From Palsa-295 sp963781105 (GTDB taxonomy: Bacteria; Acidobacteriota; Terriglobia; Acidiferrales; UBA7541): 64,000 nucleotides of DNA. Shown here piece after piece: positions 52,139 through 61,591 of this stretch (position 1 is the stretch's first letter; each line of letters opens with the position of its first letter). Location: contig CAWAED010000012.1 in NCBI GenBank assembly GCA_963781105.1, positions 434,001-498,000 on the forward strand, written 5' to 3'. A program made the translations under genes and the position numbers. Below the pieces are notes generated by a model. That model worked only from the letters and a program-made list of their open reading frames with translations. It was not told where the DNA came from and searched no databases.

Positions 52139-55100
52139 TAGCTAGCCTCCTGCGGAAGTGGGGCGGGGCCAGATTCGGCCTCCCGGCGATAAATCAAAAG
52201 ATACGCAGCTGGCACGAAGAAGATGGTCAGCACCACGGAAGCGGTCAAGCCGCCGATGATCACGCGGGCGAGCGGGGCATAGGCTTCGCTTCCGGCTTCC
52301 AGTTTCAAAGCCATCGGCAAAAGCCCGACGATCGTTGCCAGGGAAGTCATCAGGATGGGACGCAGCCGGATGCGGCAGGAATGCGCGACTGCATCCTGTA
52401 CGCTGCGCCCTTCGGAACGGAGCCGGTTCGCGAAATCCACAATCAAAATACTGTTCGAGACAACCATTCCAGTTAGCATCACGATGCCCATCAGCGATTG
52501 GATGTTGAGAGTCGTATCCGTAAATCCAAGAGTGAGCATCACACCGACAAGCCCGGTCGGAACTGCAAGAACGATCAGGAAGGGGTCAATGAAGGAGGCG
52601 AACTGGGCTACAAGAACGAGATAAACCAGGAGAACCGACAGGAGAAGGCCGAAGCCAAAACTGCGAAAGGAGGAATTCATAGTGGTCACCAATCCGCGGA
52701 CGTTGACACGGATGTTAGGCGGCAGTTTCGTGCCCGCGACAATTTTTGCGATTTCCTTGGATGGCTTTCCGAGATCCTCGCCAGCAGGAGACACGTACAC
52801 GTCAATGGTTCGCTGTAACTGATAGTGGTCGACCTCCGTGGGAGTGAGGATTGGAGTAACGTCCGCGACCTGATTGAGGTACGTGGGCAGCTTCAAATTC
52901 GGCGCCCGCAGAGGCATCGCTTTCAGATCGTCGATGGATTTCACCTGGTTATCCGGGTACTGTACCGCTACGAAATAGTTGTTACCACTTTGCGGATCCA
53001 CCCAATAACTGGGCGCAATCATGGCATCAGAAGTAAGGGCGGTGATGAGGTTGTCCACCACCTCCTTGGGGTCCAAACCGAGTTGGCTCGCGCGTTCGCG
53101 ATTCACGTTCAATTGGAGCGCCGGATAGTCCATGTCTTGCGGTACATAGACATCCGAAACGCCCGGGAGAGCCTGGAATTTTCGCGCGAGGTCCAAAGCG
53201 AGATCGTTGGCAACCTGCAAATCCATTCCACTGACCTGCACATCAATCGGAGCCGGCATTCCCTGGTTCAGGACCGAGTCGACCAATCCGCCCGATTGGA
53301 AGTAGGTGCGCAGTTGCGGCAACTCGGTTGCAGTTCGACTCCGAACTTGTGCCATGTAGACAAAGCTACTGATTTCGTGATCTTCCTTGAGGCCCACCTG
53401 AATGAATGCGGTATGCATCGCCGAGTTTGGGGTTGTCAACGCCGAAAGATCAGGCATGACACCAATGTTTGATACGATTGCGTGAAGATCACCAGGCCGC
53501 ACTACCTGGCGAACAATTTTTTCGACCTTTTTCACGTAATCTTCGGTAACTTCCAGCCTGGTTCCGGTGGGGGCTTTCAGATTGATGACGAATTGGCCCG
53601 CGTCGGTGCGGGGAAAGAATGAAAGCCCTACCAACGGATAAAGGCAGAAGCTCAGGATAAACACTCCCAAAAACCCCCACACAACCGCCTTGGGGTGCTC
53701 AAGGGTTTTCTGAACCCAGCGATCATAAACACCAAGCATGCGCTCGAATCGATCATTGAACCACGTGCGGAATCTCACTCCCCACGATTTGTCCGGGGTC
53801 TCCGAAGCCTCCCGATGGTGTACGATCCCGCGCAACGCATGGGCGCAGTAGAGCGGCACAACCGAGACCGCGACAAAGTAGGAAGCGAACAAAGAAATCA
53901 CGACGGCCAGGGCCAGTGCCGTGAATAAGTATTTGCTCACACCGAATAGGAGCGTCACGGGGAAAAAGACGACCACCGTAACAAGCGTGATCGCGAGAAC
54001 GGCCAAAGATACTTCATTTGCGCCTTTCTCAGAGGCAACTGCAGGACTTTCGCCGAGTTCCATATGGCGAAAAATGTTTTCGAGAACGACCACTGAATTA
54101 TCAATCAGGCGCGAGAACGCCAGAGCCAGACCACTTAGAACCATGCTGTTAATGGTTTCGTCTCCTGAGTGCAGGAGAAAAAAAGCTGCCATAACGGAAA
54201 GCGGGATCGAAAGAAAGACGGCCGCCGTCGCTCTCGGACTGCCCAGGAAGATCAAAATCATCAGGCCTGTGAGCAACAGGCCGATTCCGCCCTCGCGCAG
54301 CACGGTCGAAATCGCTTGTTTGACAAACAACGATTGATCGAAAACGACGTGGGTTTTCAATTCCGAGGGAATATCACGCAAATGCTTGATCGCATCTTCG
54401 ATTCCGTTGACAACCGCGATCGTATTGGTGTCGCCACCTTGCTTCAGGATGGGAACGTAGACTGACCGTTGCCCGTTAACGCGAACGATGTTGTATTGCA
54501 GAGCGGATCCGTCGGTTGCTTTGCCCACATCGGAAACGAAAACGGACTTGTCTCCTTCCGTCTTGAGAGGGATGTTATTCAGCGCGTTCGCGTTTGGCAC
54601 TTGCGCGTTGGTGTATAGATTGTAATCTGTTGGTCCGATTCGAACATCGCCCGCCGGCAAGATCAAGTTGGACTCGTCAATCGCGCGTACGACGTCCATA
54701 GGGCTGAGCTGATGTGCCTGTAGCTTCAGGGGATTGACGTACACCATGATCTGGCGGTAGCGGCCGCCGTAAGGTGGAGGAACGGTTGCACCAGGAACAC
54801 CGGCGATCTGGTTGCGGATTTGAAATTGCAGGTAGTCGTGAAGTTGAGTCTCGCTCATCCCCTGACCTTCGACCGTGAGCAGGCAAACCGGAAGGTTGGA
54901 AGCATCCATACTCATCACGACAGGCGGAAGGGTGCCTTGAGGAAGCCGCCTTAGATCGGCCATCGCAAGATTGGAAATCTGCGTGACATCCGCGTTGGCG
55001 TCCGTGCCCGGCTGGAAATAGATCTTGATCAGGCTCACACCGGACATGGAGCGCGACTCCATGTGATCGATTCCGCTGCCCAGCGTGAAGAAACGCTCGA

Positions 55101-55293
55101 ACGTATCGGTGATATCGGCTTCGATCTGTTGGGGAGGCATGCCGCTGTAAAATGTGGCTACCATCACCACCGGAATGTTGATGGCCGGGAACATGTCCAC
55201 GGGCATCTGCACCAGGCTGGTCAGGCCTAGCACGCACACGAAAAGACAGATGACAACAATGAAGTAAGGATGTCGCAATGAGAACGATGGCAT
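52138..55293 (-). CDS. RND efflux pump inner-membrane protein, copy 2
   Basis: The product has 1051 residues starting MPSFSLRHPYFIVVICLFVC, with AGGGAG upstream. Twelve membrane helices and two large periplasmic loops follow the AcrB layout. The helix-4 proton-relay motif reads LAFSRLIDNSVVVLEN (D398, N399), where copy 1 has Asp-Asp. Helix 10 reads GMVVSNSILIVDFAN without the lysine of AcrB. It lies 8 bp after copy 1. The two proteins are identical at 92 of their first 100 residues by direct counting. It probably works with copy 1 in one pump; the substrate is unknown. Confidence 0.93.
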   Translation of the reverse strand: MPSFSLRHPYFIVVICLFVCVLGLTSLVQMPVDMFPAINIPVVMVATFYSGMPPQQIEADITDTFERFFTLGSGIDHMESRSMSGVSLIKIYFQPGTDANADVTQISNLAMADLRRLPQGTLPPVVMSMDASNLPVCLLTVEGQGMSETQLHDYLQFQIRNQIAGVPGATVPPPYGGRYRQIMVYVNPLKLQAHQLSPMDVVRAIDESNLILPAGDVRIGPTDYNLYTNAQVPNANALNNIPLKTEGDKSVFVSDVGKATDGSALQYNIVRVNGQRSVYVPILKQGGDTNTIAVVNGIEDAIKHLRDIPSELKTHVVFDQSLFVKQAISTVLREGGIGLLLTGLMILIFLGSPRATAAVFLSIPLSVMAAFFLLHSGDETINSMVLSGLALAFSRLIDNSVVVLENIFRHMELGESPAVASEKGANEVSLAVLAITLVTVVVFFPVTLLFGVSKYLFTALALAVVISLFASYFVAVSVVPLYCAHALRGIVHHREASETPDKSWGVRFRTWFNDRFERMLGVYDRWVQKTLEHPKAVVWGFLGVFILSFCLYPLVGLSFFPRTDAGQFVINLKAPTGTRLEVTEDYVKKVEKIVRQVVRPGDLHAIVSNIGVMPDLSALTTPNSAMHTAFIQVGLKEDHEISSFVYMAQVRSRTATELPQLRTYFQSGGLVDSVLNQGMPAPIDVQVSGMDLQVANDLALDLARKFQALPGVSDVYVPQDMDYPALQLNVNRERASQLGLDPKEVVDNLITALTSDAMIAPSYWVDPQSGNNYFVAVQYPDNQVKSIDDLKAMPLRAPNLKLPTYLNQVADVTPILTPTEVDHYQLQRTIDVYVSPAGEDLGKPSKEIAKIVAGTKLPPNIRVNVRGLVTTMNSSFRSFGFGLLLSVLLVYLVLVAQFASFIDPFLIVLAVPTGLVGVMLTLGFTDTTLNIQSLMGIVMLTGMVVSNSILIVDFANRLRSEGRSVQDAVAHSCRIRLRPILMTSLATIVGLLPMALKLEAGSEAYAPLARVIIGGLTASVVLTIFFVPAAYLLIYRREAESGPAPLPQEAS

Positions 55294-55301
55294 AGAACTC
55301 C

Positions 55302-58300
55302 CTAGTTTATTCCTGAAGGCTCGTTGGCCTCCGCGACCGCAACACGTCGCCGATACATCAGCAGATATGCGGCGGGAACGACAAAGATGGTCAGAAGAAT
55401 AGAGGAGATCAGTCCTCCGATAATCGCTCGAGCCAGTGGTGCGTAGGCTTCGCTGCCGGTCTCGATGTTGAATGCCATGGGCAACAATCCCACCACGGTT
55501 GCGAGCGATGTCATCAGAATGGGCCGCAGGCGGATGCGGCAAGCGTGGACCACAGCCTCTTTCAATCCGTGCCCTTCGCTACGTAGCACGTTCGCAAAGT
55601 CCACAATCAGAATGCTGTTTGAAACAACCATCCCCTGCAGCATGACGATTCCCATGAGCGACTGAATGTTAAGCGTCGTACCGGTCAGAACCAGCGTCAG
55701 AATCACCCCAATCAGGCCGGTGGGAACAGCGAGCACAATCAGGAACGGATCCACGAAGGAGCTAAACTGAGCGACCAGGATCAGATAAACCAACAGAACT
55801 GCGAGCAGAAGGCCGAGGCCGAACCGCGTAAAGGAGGACTCCATTGTTACCACTAGACCTCGGATATTCACCCGGATATTCGGGGGCAACGGCGTTTCTG
55901 AGATAATTCTGGAGATTTGTTTTGCGGGGCGTCCAAGGTCTTCTCCTTTCGGCGCGACGTAGACGTCGATCGTGCGCTGCAATTGGTAGTGATCCACTTC
56001 GGTGGGGGTCAGGAACGGCGTGATGCTTGCAACCTCATTGAGGTAGGTAGGAGCCGCGCGGCCGGAAGCATGCAGAGGCATCGCCTTCAAGTCTTCGATT
56101 GATTTGATTTGGTTTTCCGGATACTGAACACTCACGAAATAGTTGTTGCCGTTCTTGGGATCAACCCAATAGCTAGGAGCAATCATCACATCCGAGGTCA
56201 GCGCTGTAATCACATTGCTGATTATTTCCTTAGGGTTCAGCCCAAGCTCGGAGGCTCGCACGCGATTGACGCTAATCTGAAGGGCCGGATAGTCCATGTC
56301 TTGCGGGACATAGACATCGGACACATCGGGCAGCGCTTTGATTTGCCGCGCTAGGTCCTGGGCAATACTGGCGCTCCTTCGAAGGTCCATTCCACTCACC
56401 TGCACGTCAATCGGTGCCGGCATCCCCTGGTTTAGGACCGAGTCCACAAGCCCGCCTGACTGAAAGTATGTGCGTAACTCAGGGAGCTCGGATGAAATCC
56501 GCTCTCGGACCTGATTCATATAGGTGAAACTGCTGACCTTGTGATCCGCTTTCAGCCCCACTTGCACGAATGCGGTATGCATCGCAGAGTTGGGGGTAAA
56601 CAACGCCGACAGGTCGGCCATCACACCGATGTTGGAAACCACCGTGTCCAGATCCTCCGGCTTGACGACTTGATGCACGATCGCCTCTACCTGCGTGACA
56701 TACTTCTCGGTTAGCTCGATTCGGGTTCCTGTGGGAGCTTTGACATCAATGACGAATTGGCCCGCGTCCGTTCGGGGAAAGAAAGAAACGCCAAGGAAAG
56801 GGAAAAGCGTGAAGCTCAACAGGAACATGCCAATGAAACCGATCACGACTTCCCGCGGGTGATCGAGAGTCTTTTCAACCCACGCTTGGTAGAAATCCAA
56901 CATCTTCTCGAAGCGGGCGTTGAACCCGGCGTGAAACCTGGCTCCCCAGGACAGGCTGTCGAGTGCTGTACCGTGGGCATGAACAGGGTTGAGGACGTGC
57001 GCGCAGTACAATGGCACGACTGTCACGGCACAGAAGTAAGAAGCGAAGAGCGCCAGCACTACGCCGAGAGCCAAAGCGGTAAACAAATACTTGCTTACTC
57101 CAAAGAGGAACGTCACCGGGAAAAATACAACGACGGCAACCAGCATAATAGCCAGTACCGCGAGAGCCACCTCGTTTGCTCCGTGAATAGCGGCAACCTT
57201 CGGTTCTTCGCCAAGCTCGATGTGCCGGTAGACGTTCTCAAGAACCACGACGGAATCGTCAATTAGCCGGGAAAACGCAAGCGCCAGCCCACTCAATACC
57301 ATGCTGTCGATGGAGCGTCCGGCCACATGGAGGATGAAAAACGCGATCATCACGGAAAGAGGGATCGACAAAAAGACTGCGGCTGTGGCCCGAAGACTCC
57401 CAAGGAAAATCAGGATCATGAGCCCCGTGAGAAGTATCCCGGCGCCGCCCTCGCGAAGCACCGTCGAGATTGCCTCCTTGACAAATACGGACTGGTCGAA
57501 AACGACGTGCGTCTTCAGTTGCGCTGGAATATCGCGGAGCGTCCGGATCGCATCGCGGATTCCGCTCACGACAGCGATCGTATTCGTGTCTCCACCTTGT
57601 TTTTGAATCGGAACGTACACTGACTTCTGGCCATTTACACGAACGACGTTGTATTGCATATAGGAGCCGTCCACAGCGTGACCAACGTCGGCAACGAATA
57701 CAGACTTCTGCCCTTCCGTCTTTAACGGAACTTGGTTTAAGGCCGCCGCGTCCGGGATTTGCGCGTTCGTATAAATGTTGTCGTCGGTCGGTCCTAACCG
57801 AAGGTCGCCAGCGGGAAGGATCAAGTTGGAGTTGTTCGTAGCGCGAACTACATCCATAGGGCTCAAGTTGTGAGCCTGCAATGCTAGCGGATCAACGTAA
57901 ACCATGATCTGCCGGTATTTGCCGCCGTAGGGTGGAGGAACGGTGGCACCAGGCACGTTCGCGATCTGGTTGCGAATCTGATACTGAAGATAATCGTGGA
58001 GCTGGGTTTCGTTCAGTCCCTGGCCCTCGACTGTGAGCAGACAAACCGGGAGGTTCGACGCGTCGGTTTTCAATACGACAGGAGGGAGCGTTCCTTCGGG
58101 GAGCCGTCGCAAGTCGGCCATCGCGAGATTGGAAATCTGGGTGACATCCGCGTTGGCGTTCGTGCCGGGCTGAAAGTAAATCTTAATCAGGCTAACGCCA
58201 GTCATCGAGCGTGATTCCATGTGATCAATGCCGCTGCCCAGGGTGAAGAAACGCTCGAATGTGTCGGTGATGTCCGCTTCGATCTGCTCGGGCGGCATGC

Positions 58301-58451
58301 CATTATAAAATGTGGCTACCAGCACGACGGGAATGTTGATCGGCGGGAACATGTCCACGGGCATCTGCACGAGACTCGTGAGTCCCAGCACACAAACGAA
58401 GAGGCATATGACGATGATGAAAAATGGATGCCGCAGCGAGAACGAAGGCAT
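55302..58451 (-). CDS. RND efflux pump inner-membrane protein, copy 1
   Basis: The product has 1049 residues starting MPSFSLRHPFFIIVICLFVC. The helix-4 motif LAFSRLIDDSVVVLEN keeps both aspartates (D398, D399) of the proton relay. Porter-domain segments such as ADITDTFERFFTLGSGIDHM and VPGATVPPPYGGKYR match heavy-metal/multidrug RND proteins of the HAE-1 type. It follows the membrane fusion protein by 9 bp. Tandem RND genes recall the MdtB-MdtC mixed trimer, so a heteromeric pump is possible. Confidence 0.93.
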   Translation of the reverse strand: MPSFSLRHPFFIIVICLFVCVLGLTSLVQMPVDMFPPINIPVVLVATFYNGMPPEQIEADITDTFERFFTLGSGIDHMESRSMTGVSLIKIYFQPGTNANADVTQISNLAMADLRRLPEGTLPPVVLKTDASNLPVCLLTVEGQGLNETQLHDYLQYQIRNQIANVPGATVPPPYGGKYRQIMVYVDPLALQAHNLSPMDVVRATNNSNLILPAGDLRLGPTDDNIYTNAQIPDAAALNQVPLKTEGQKSVFVADVGHAVDGSYMQYNVVRVNGQKSVYVPIQKQGGDTNTIAVVSGIRDAIRTLRDIPAQLKTHVVFDQSVFVKEAISTVLREGGAGILLTGLMILIFLGSLRATAAVFLSIPLSVMIAFFILHVAGRSIDSMVLSGLALAFSRLIDDSVVVLENVYRHIELGEEPKVAAIHGANEVALAVLAIMLVAVVVFFPVTFLFGVSKYLFTALALGVVLALFASYFCAVTVVPLYCAHVLNPVHAHGTALDSLSWGARFHAGFNARFEKMLDFYQAWVEKTLDHPREVVIGFIGMFLLSFTLFPFLGVSFFPRTDAGQFVIDVKAPTGTRIELTEKYVTQVEAIVHQVVKPEDLDTVVSNIGVMADLSALFTPNSAMHTAFVQVGLKADHKVSSFTYMNQVRERISSELPELRTYFQSGGLVDSVLNQGMPAPIDVQVSGMDLRRSASIAQDLARQIKALPDVSDVYVPQDMDYPALQISVNRVRASELGLNPKEIISNVITALTSDVMIAPSYWVDPKNGNNYFVSVQYPENQIKSIEDLKAMPLHASGRAAPTYLNEVASITPFLTPTEVDHYQLQRTIDVYVAPKGEDLGRPAKQISRIISETPLPPNIRVNIRGLVVTMESSFTRFGLGLLLAVLLVYLILVAQFSSFVDPFLIVLAVPTGLIGVILTLVLTGTTLNIQSLMGIVMLQGMVVSNSILIVDFANVLRSEGHGLKEAVVHACRIRLRPILMTSLATVVGLLPMAFNIETGSEAYAPLARAIIGGLISSILLTIFVVPAAYLLMYRRRVAVAEANEPSGIN

Positions 58452-58460
58452 GGAACCTCG

Positions 58461-59684
58461 CTAGTCCAATCCCGAGGGCGTCACGATTTGCGGCACGACC
58501 AGTTGGCCTGGTTTGTATTGCGACTGCTCGCCATACAAAACCAATTCGCCTTCTTTTAGTCCGGACACGATCTCTGCGTCCGTGGCCGTTTGAAGACCGA
58601 GACTCACATCGCGTTTTTCGATTCTGTTCTCGCGATTCACGACGAGCACAGCACCGTGACCCTCTCCAGAAGCTTGCACCGCCTGAGTCGGTACGGTTAG
58701 AACGTCTAGAGCAGTGTGCAGCGGAATTTTCACCGACGCGTACATCCCGGGGACCAACTCATAGTTTGCATTGGGCACATTCACTTCGGTGTGCATCGTG
58801 CGGGTGGCGGGATCGATTTGGTCCGAATAGCGGATGATCTTGCCGGTGAAAGTTTTGTTCAGTGCCGACACGTCCACTTCCAGCGTCTGGCCGTCATGAA
58901 TATCCGGAACGGCCCTTTCAGGGACCGGAATCACCAAGCGCAGAAGATCATTTTGCGAAAGGTGGCACAGCGCGGAATCGCCTTTATTCGAGGAGGTTCC
59001 GGCAGGCAGCAGCGCGCCGGTGTATGCGTAAATTTGCGTCACCACCGCGTCGAAAGGCGCCGTCATGCGCGCATATGAAAACAGCGCCTGATCTTTCGCC
59101 AGCGAAGCTTTGGAAGAAAGCAGCGCCTGCTCGTCGGCCGCTAGAGCGTCCTTCGCGGACGAAACGCCGGCGTTCGCCTCGAGGTCCTTGCCTTGCGCCA
59201 CGTCTATTTCCTGCTGCGCGACAAGCTCGGGCCGCGATTTCTGCACGTCGGCCAGGCGCGTGTAGGTGATATGCGCGACGCTGTAGGCGGATTCGGCGCG
59301 GCTTTGCTCCTCGTGCGCCCGCGCCACGTCCTGCTCGCTGCGGCGAACGGAGGCCTCATCTTGCTGGAGCTGCTGTTGCAGTTCGGGAATTTCTAGCACG
59401 GCGAGAAGCTCGCCCTGTTTTACGTGCGTGCCCCAATCCACGTAGAGTTTCTGGATGTAACCGGAAACCTTGGCGTAGACATCCACTTCTTGATATGGGA
59501 GGAATTCCGAGGCGATCTCCAGAATATTGGAGAGATTGTGACGCTCCACCTTCACGACGGCTACATGCGGCGCATTGCCGACGTCCTCTGCCGCGGTATC
59601 GTGTGAGCTGCCACAGCCGGAGAAAAACGCTGCGAGAAGAACGAATGCAAAAAATGAAAGTAACGTGGCTGGTTTGCTGATCAC
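58461..59684 (-). CDS. RND periplasmic adaptor (membrane fusion lipoprotein)
   Basis: The protein has 407 residues with a GTG start that overlaps the rraA-like stop by 4 bp. The lipobox AFFSGC near residue 24 anchors it to the inner membrane. The biotinyl-lipoyl-like half begins VAVVKVERHNLSNILEIASE. A long helical hairpin lies at about 100-195, and a beta-barrel part follows (VTQIYAYTGALLPAGTSSNK and TLEVDVSALNKTFTGKI). It links the RND proteins to the TolC-like duct. Confidence 0.93.
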   Translation of the reverse strand: MISKPATLLSFFAFVLLAAFFSGCGSSHDTAAEDVGNAPHVAVVKVERHNLSNILEIASEFLPYQEVDVYAKVSGYIQKLYVDWGTHVKQGELLAVLEIPELQQQLQQDEASVRRSEQDVARAHEEQSRAESAYSVAHITYTRLADVQKSRPELVAQQEIDVAQGKDLEANAGVSSAKDALAADEQALLSSKASLAKDQALFSYARMTAPFDAVVTQIYAYTGALLPAGTSSNKGDSALCHLSQNDLLRLVIPVPERAVPDIHDGQTLEVDVSALNKTFTGKIIRYSDQIDPATRTMHTEVNVPNANYELVPGMYASVKIPLHTALDVLTVPTQAVQASGEGHGAVLVVNRENRIEKRDVSLGLQTATDAEIVSGLKEGELVLYGEQSQYKPGQLVVPQIVTPSGLD

Positions 59685-60379
59685 GATTTCAACTCCTGAA
59701 TTTTGCGGCGAAGGTTGGGCAGTGAGAAAGCATCCGACTTGCAGTACGAAATCAAATTTTGGCGGCGCTCCAGGATCTTGAGCGCACGGGCCGGAACATC
59801 TTGCGCGATTTCGAGCGGCACGGTTTGCACTCCGTGCAGATCTCCGTGAATCAAGTCGCCGGGACGAACGGCTAGGCCCGCAATTTCGACAGTGCGGCCG
59901 AAGTCAAACACATGAGAATAGGCGTGAGAAAGAGACACATTCCCAGCGAACATCTGAAAGTTGATCCGATTGACTTGCGGAAGATCGCGGACGGCGCCGT
60001 TGGTCACCAGTCCGACGCAGCCGAGGGCGCGCAAGATATTGGCGTGCACTTCGCCGATGAAGGCGCCGAGGCCTGGTTCCTTATCCATGTCTTCAATCAC
60101 CACCACTCGCGGCGCTGGAGTCGTAAGCAAAGAATCCCACCAATCGCGGTGGTCGTAAAAGCTGTGGCCCTCCATGGGCGGGTCCGAAGTGCGGATGCGC
60201 GCGGTGACGGCATAACCGACGATGGGCGGCAGATCGTCGAATATGCAACGCAAGCGGGAATCCGTGAAGCCCTTGTTGCGAAGGCGAACTCCAAACGGCT
60301 CGATGGCGCTGGCCACAACGCACCCGCTCAGCGTGCGCAATTGCTCGAGGCACGCGGGCGGCAATGGTTCCGAATTCAT
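59681..60379 (-). CDS. RraA-family protein
   Basis: The product has 232 residues from the ATG at 60379 (an upstream ATG at 60421 lacks a site). The family core is GCVGLVTNGAVRDLPQV and GDLIHGDLHGVQTVPLEIA. Members include the RNase E inhibitor RraA and 4-hydroxy-4-methyl-2-oxoglutarate or oxaloacetate aldolases. The GAVRD motif with the HGD motif fits the aldolase type. Its GTGA overlap with the adaptor gene shows it is the first gene of the efflux operon, which is unusual. A TTGATT/TTTTAT promoter with 18-bp spacing is possible upstream. Confidence 0.82.
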   Translation of the reverse strand: MNSEPLPPACLEQLRTLSGCVVASAIEPFGVRLRNKGFTDSRLRCIFDDLPPIVGYAVTARIRTSDPPMEGHSFYDHRDWWDSLLTTPAPRVVVIEDMDKEPGLGAFIGEVHANILRALGCVGLVTNGAVRDLPQVNRINFQMFAGNVSLSHAYSHVFDFGRTVEIAGLAVRPGDLIHGDLHGVQTVPLEIAQDVPARALKILERRQNLISYCKSDAFSLPNLRRKIQELKS

Positions 60380-60480
60380 AGAGGCTCCTGTCCTCGGGAT
60401 CGTATCCGCCGATAAAACCAAAAAGGCTGCGGTTAAATCAAGCGGTTAGGGCGGTCAGTCTTGCAAACGAACGCGATTCG

Positions 60481-60846
60481 TTAGGAGAGTACAACCGGAG
60501 GGGACCGATGCTGCAAGGAAACAGTGACTCCAATGGACGGAAGCGGAGGAGTCTCTGCCCGCACCACGCGAGCGACGCGAAGTCGGGGTAGCGGCAAAGC
60601 GAATCCTTCCAGGTGACGCAGCAAGGGCGCCCGATCGACAACAGCCGGTACCGCTGCCACTTTCATTTTGCTGGAAATGTTGATGTAGTGCGCCGGGTCG
60701 GATTTCGAATAGTACTGGCTGTTTTTCGCGAGCGTGGCAAATCCCGCGATGGCGACGAGCAAAAGCAGGACACCAACGCGGAGGCAAAACCGCCGGTTGG
60801 ATGCGATTTCGCCGAGGAAACCTGTTTGCTGTTGCTCAATATTCAT
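60481..60846 (-). CDS. Small membrane protein of unknown function
   Basis: The ATG at 60846 gives 121 residues starting MNIEQQQTGFLGEIASNRRF. One membrane helix (LRVGVLLLLVAIAGFATLA) is followed by a basic, Pro/Leu/Arg-rich tail with no domain I recognise. The frame is open further upstream, to 61119, but that would overlap the divergent (2Fe-2S) gene. It is transcribed towards the rraA operon. Confidence 0.5.
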   Translation of the reverse strand: MNIEQQQTGFLGEIASNRRFCLRVGVLLLLVAIAGFATLAKNSQYYSKSDPAHYINISSKMKVAAVPAVVDRAPLLRHLEGFALPLPRLRVARVVRAETPPLPSIGVTVSLQHRSPPVVLS

Positions 60847-61105
60847 GCGCGGATACAGACAACCGTGAGCTTCCGAGAGACGCCGCTTTCCGCAGCGGGC
60901 TGCTTTTACTGACTCCTTCATCTTACGGTTATTAGGATTCAGAAAGCAAGAATCGGGATGTAAGCGTGTGTGCAGGCTGCGAACATACGTCCGTTTCTGT
61001 GCATCTAAGTACACGCAAATGGACAGCATTCTTTGCAGTGCGGTAAGCTGTAATTCCTCAGCGTCACGGAACGCGATTCTGTCACTTCGGTAGCGAGGTG
61101 TTCGG
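60847..61105. other. Divergent intergenic region
   Basis: These 259 bp separate the small membrane protein from the molybdenum hydroxylase operon. I see no gene, repeat copy or hairpin of note. Promoters in both directions must lie here, but no strong -35/-10 pair is visible. Confidence 0.5.
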
Positions 61106-61591
61106 ATGGCGACAATCACTCAATTAAACGTGAACGGGACGAGGCCAAGTGTCAGCGCCGAGTCGCAGGAAAGTTTGCTGATCGTTTTGCGCGATCATCT
61201 AGGTCTCACGGGCAGCAAGTACGGTTGCGGCGAAGGCCAATGCGGCGCTTGCACCGTGCTGATCGAAGGCGCGGCGCGGCGATCCTGTATCACGCGCGTT
61301 GGCACCGTCGCCGATAAGCGAATTACTACAATCGAGGGGCTCGCAACCGGAGACCGGTTGCATCCGCTGCAGCAAGCGTTTCTGGACGAGGGCGCGATGC
61401 AGTGCGCGTATTGCACCTCCGGAATGATCATGTCCGCTGCTTCGCTGCTGAATGGAAATGCGAATCCTTCCGTGAACGACATTTTGGATTCCATGGAAGG
61501 CAACGTGTGCCGCTGCGGCACGCAGCCGCGCATCGTGGCCGCGATTCAGAAGGCAGCCCAGATGCAAAAGGGGCGGGCCAATGACCGATAA
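61106..61591 (+). CDS. (2Fe-2S) subunit of a molybdenum hydroxylase
   Basis: The protein has 161 residues, as in IorA and other small subunits of the xanthine oxidase family. The plant-type ferredoxin cluster ligands are C41, C46, C49 and C61 (GCGEGQCGACTVLIEG). The second cluster uses CAYCTSGMIM and NVCRCGTQPRI. It passes electrons from the molybdenum subunit to an acceptor. GAGGTG precedes the ATG. It overlaps the next gene by 11 bp. Confidence 0.94.
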   Translation: MATITQLNVNGTRPSVSAESQESLLIVLRDHLGLTGSKYGCGEGQCGACTVLIEGAARRSCITRVGTVADKRITTIEGLATGDRLHPLQQAFLDEGAMQCAYCTSGMIMSAASLLNGNANPSVNDILDSMEGNVCRCGTQPRIVAAIQKAAQMQKGRANDR

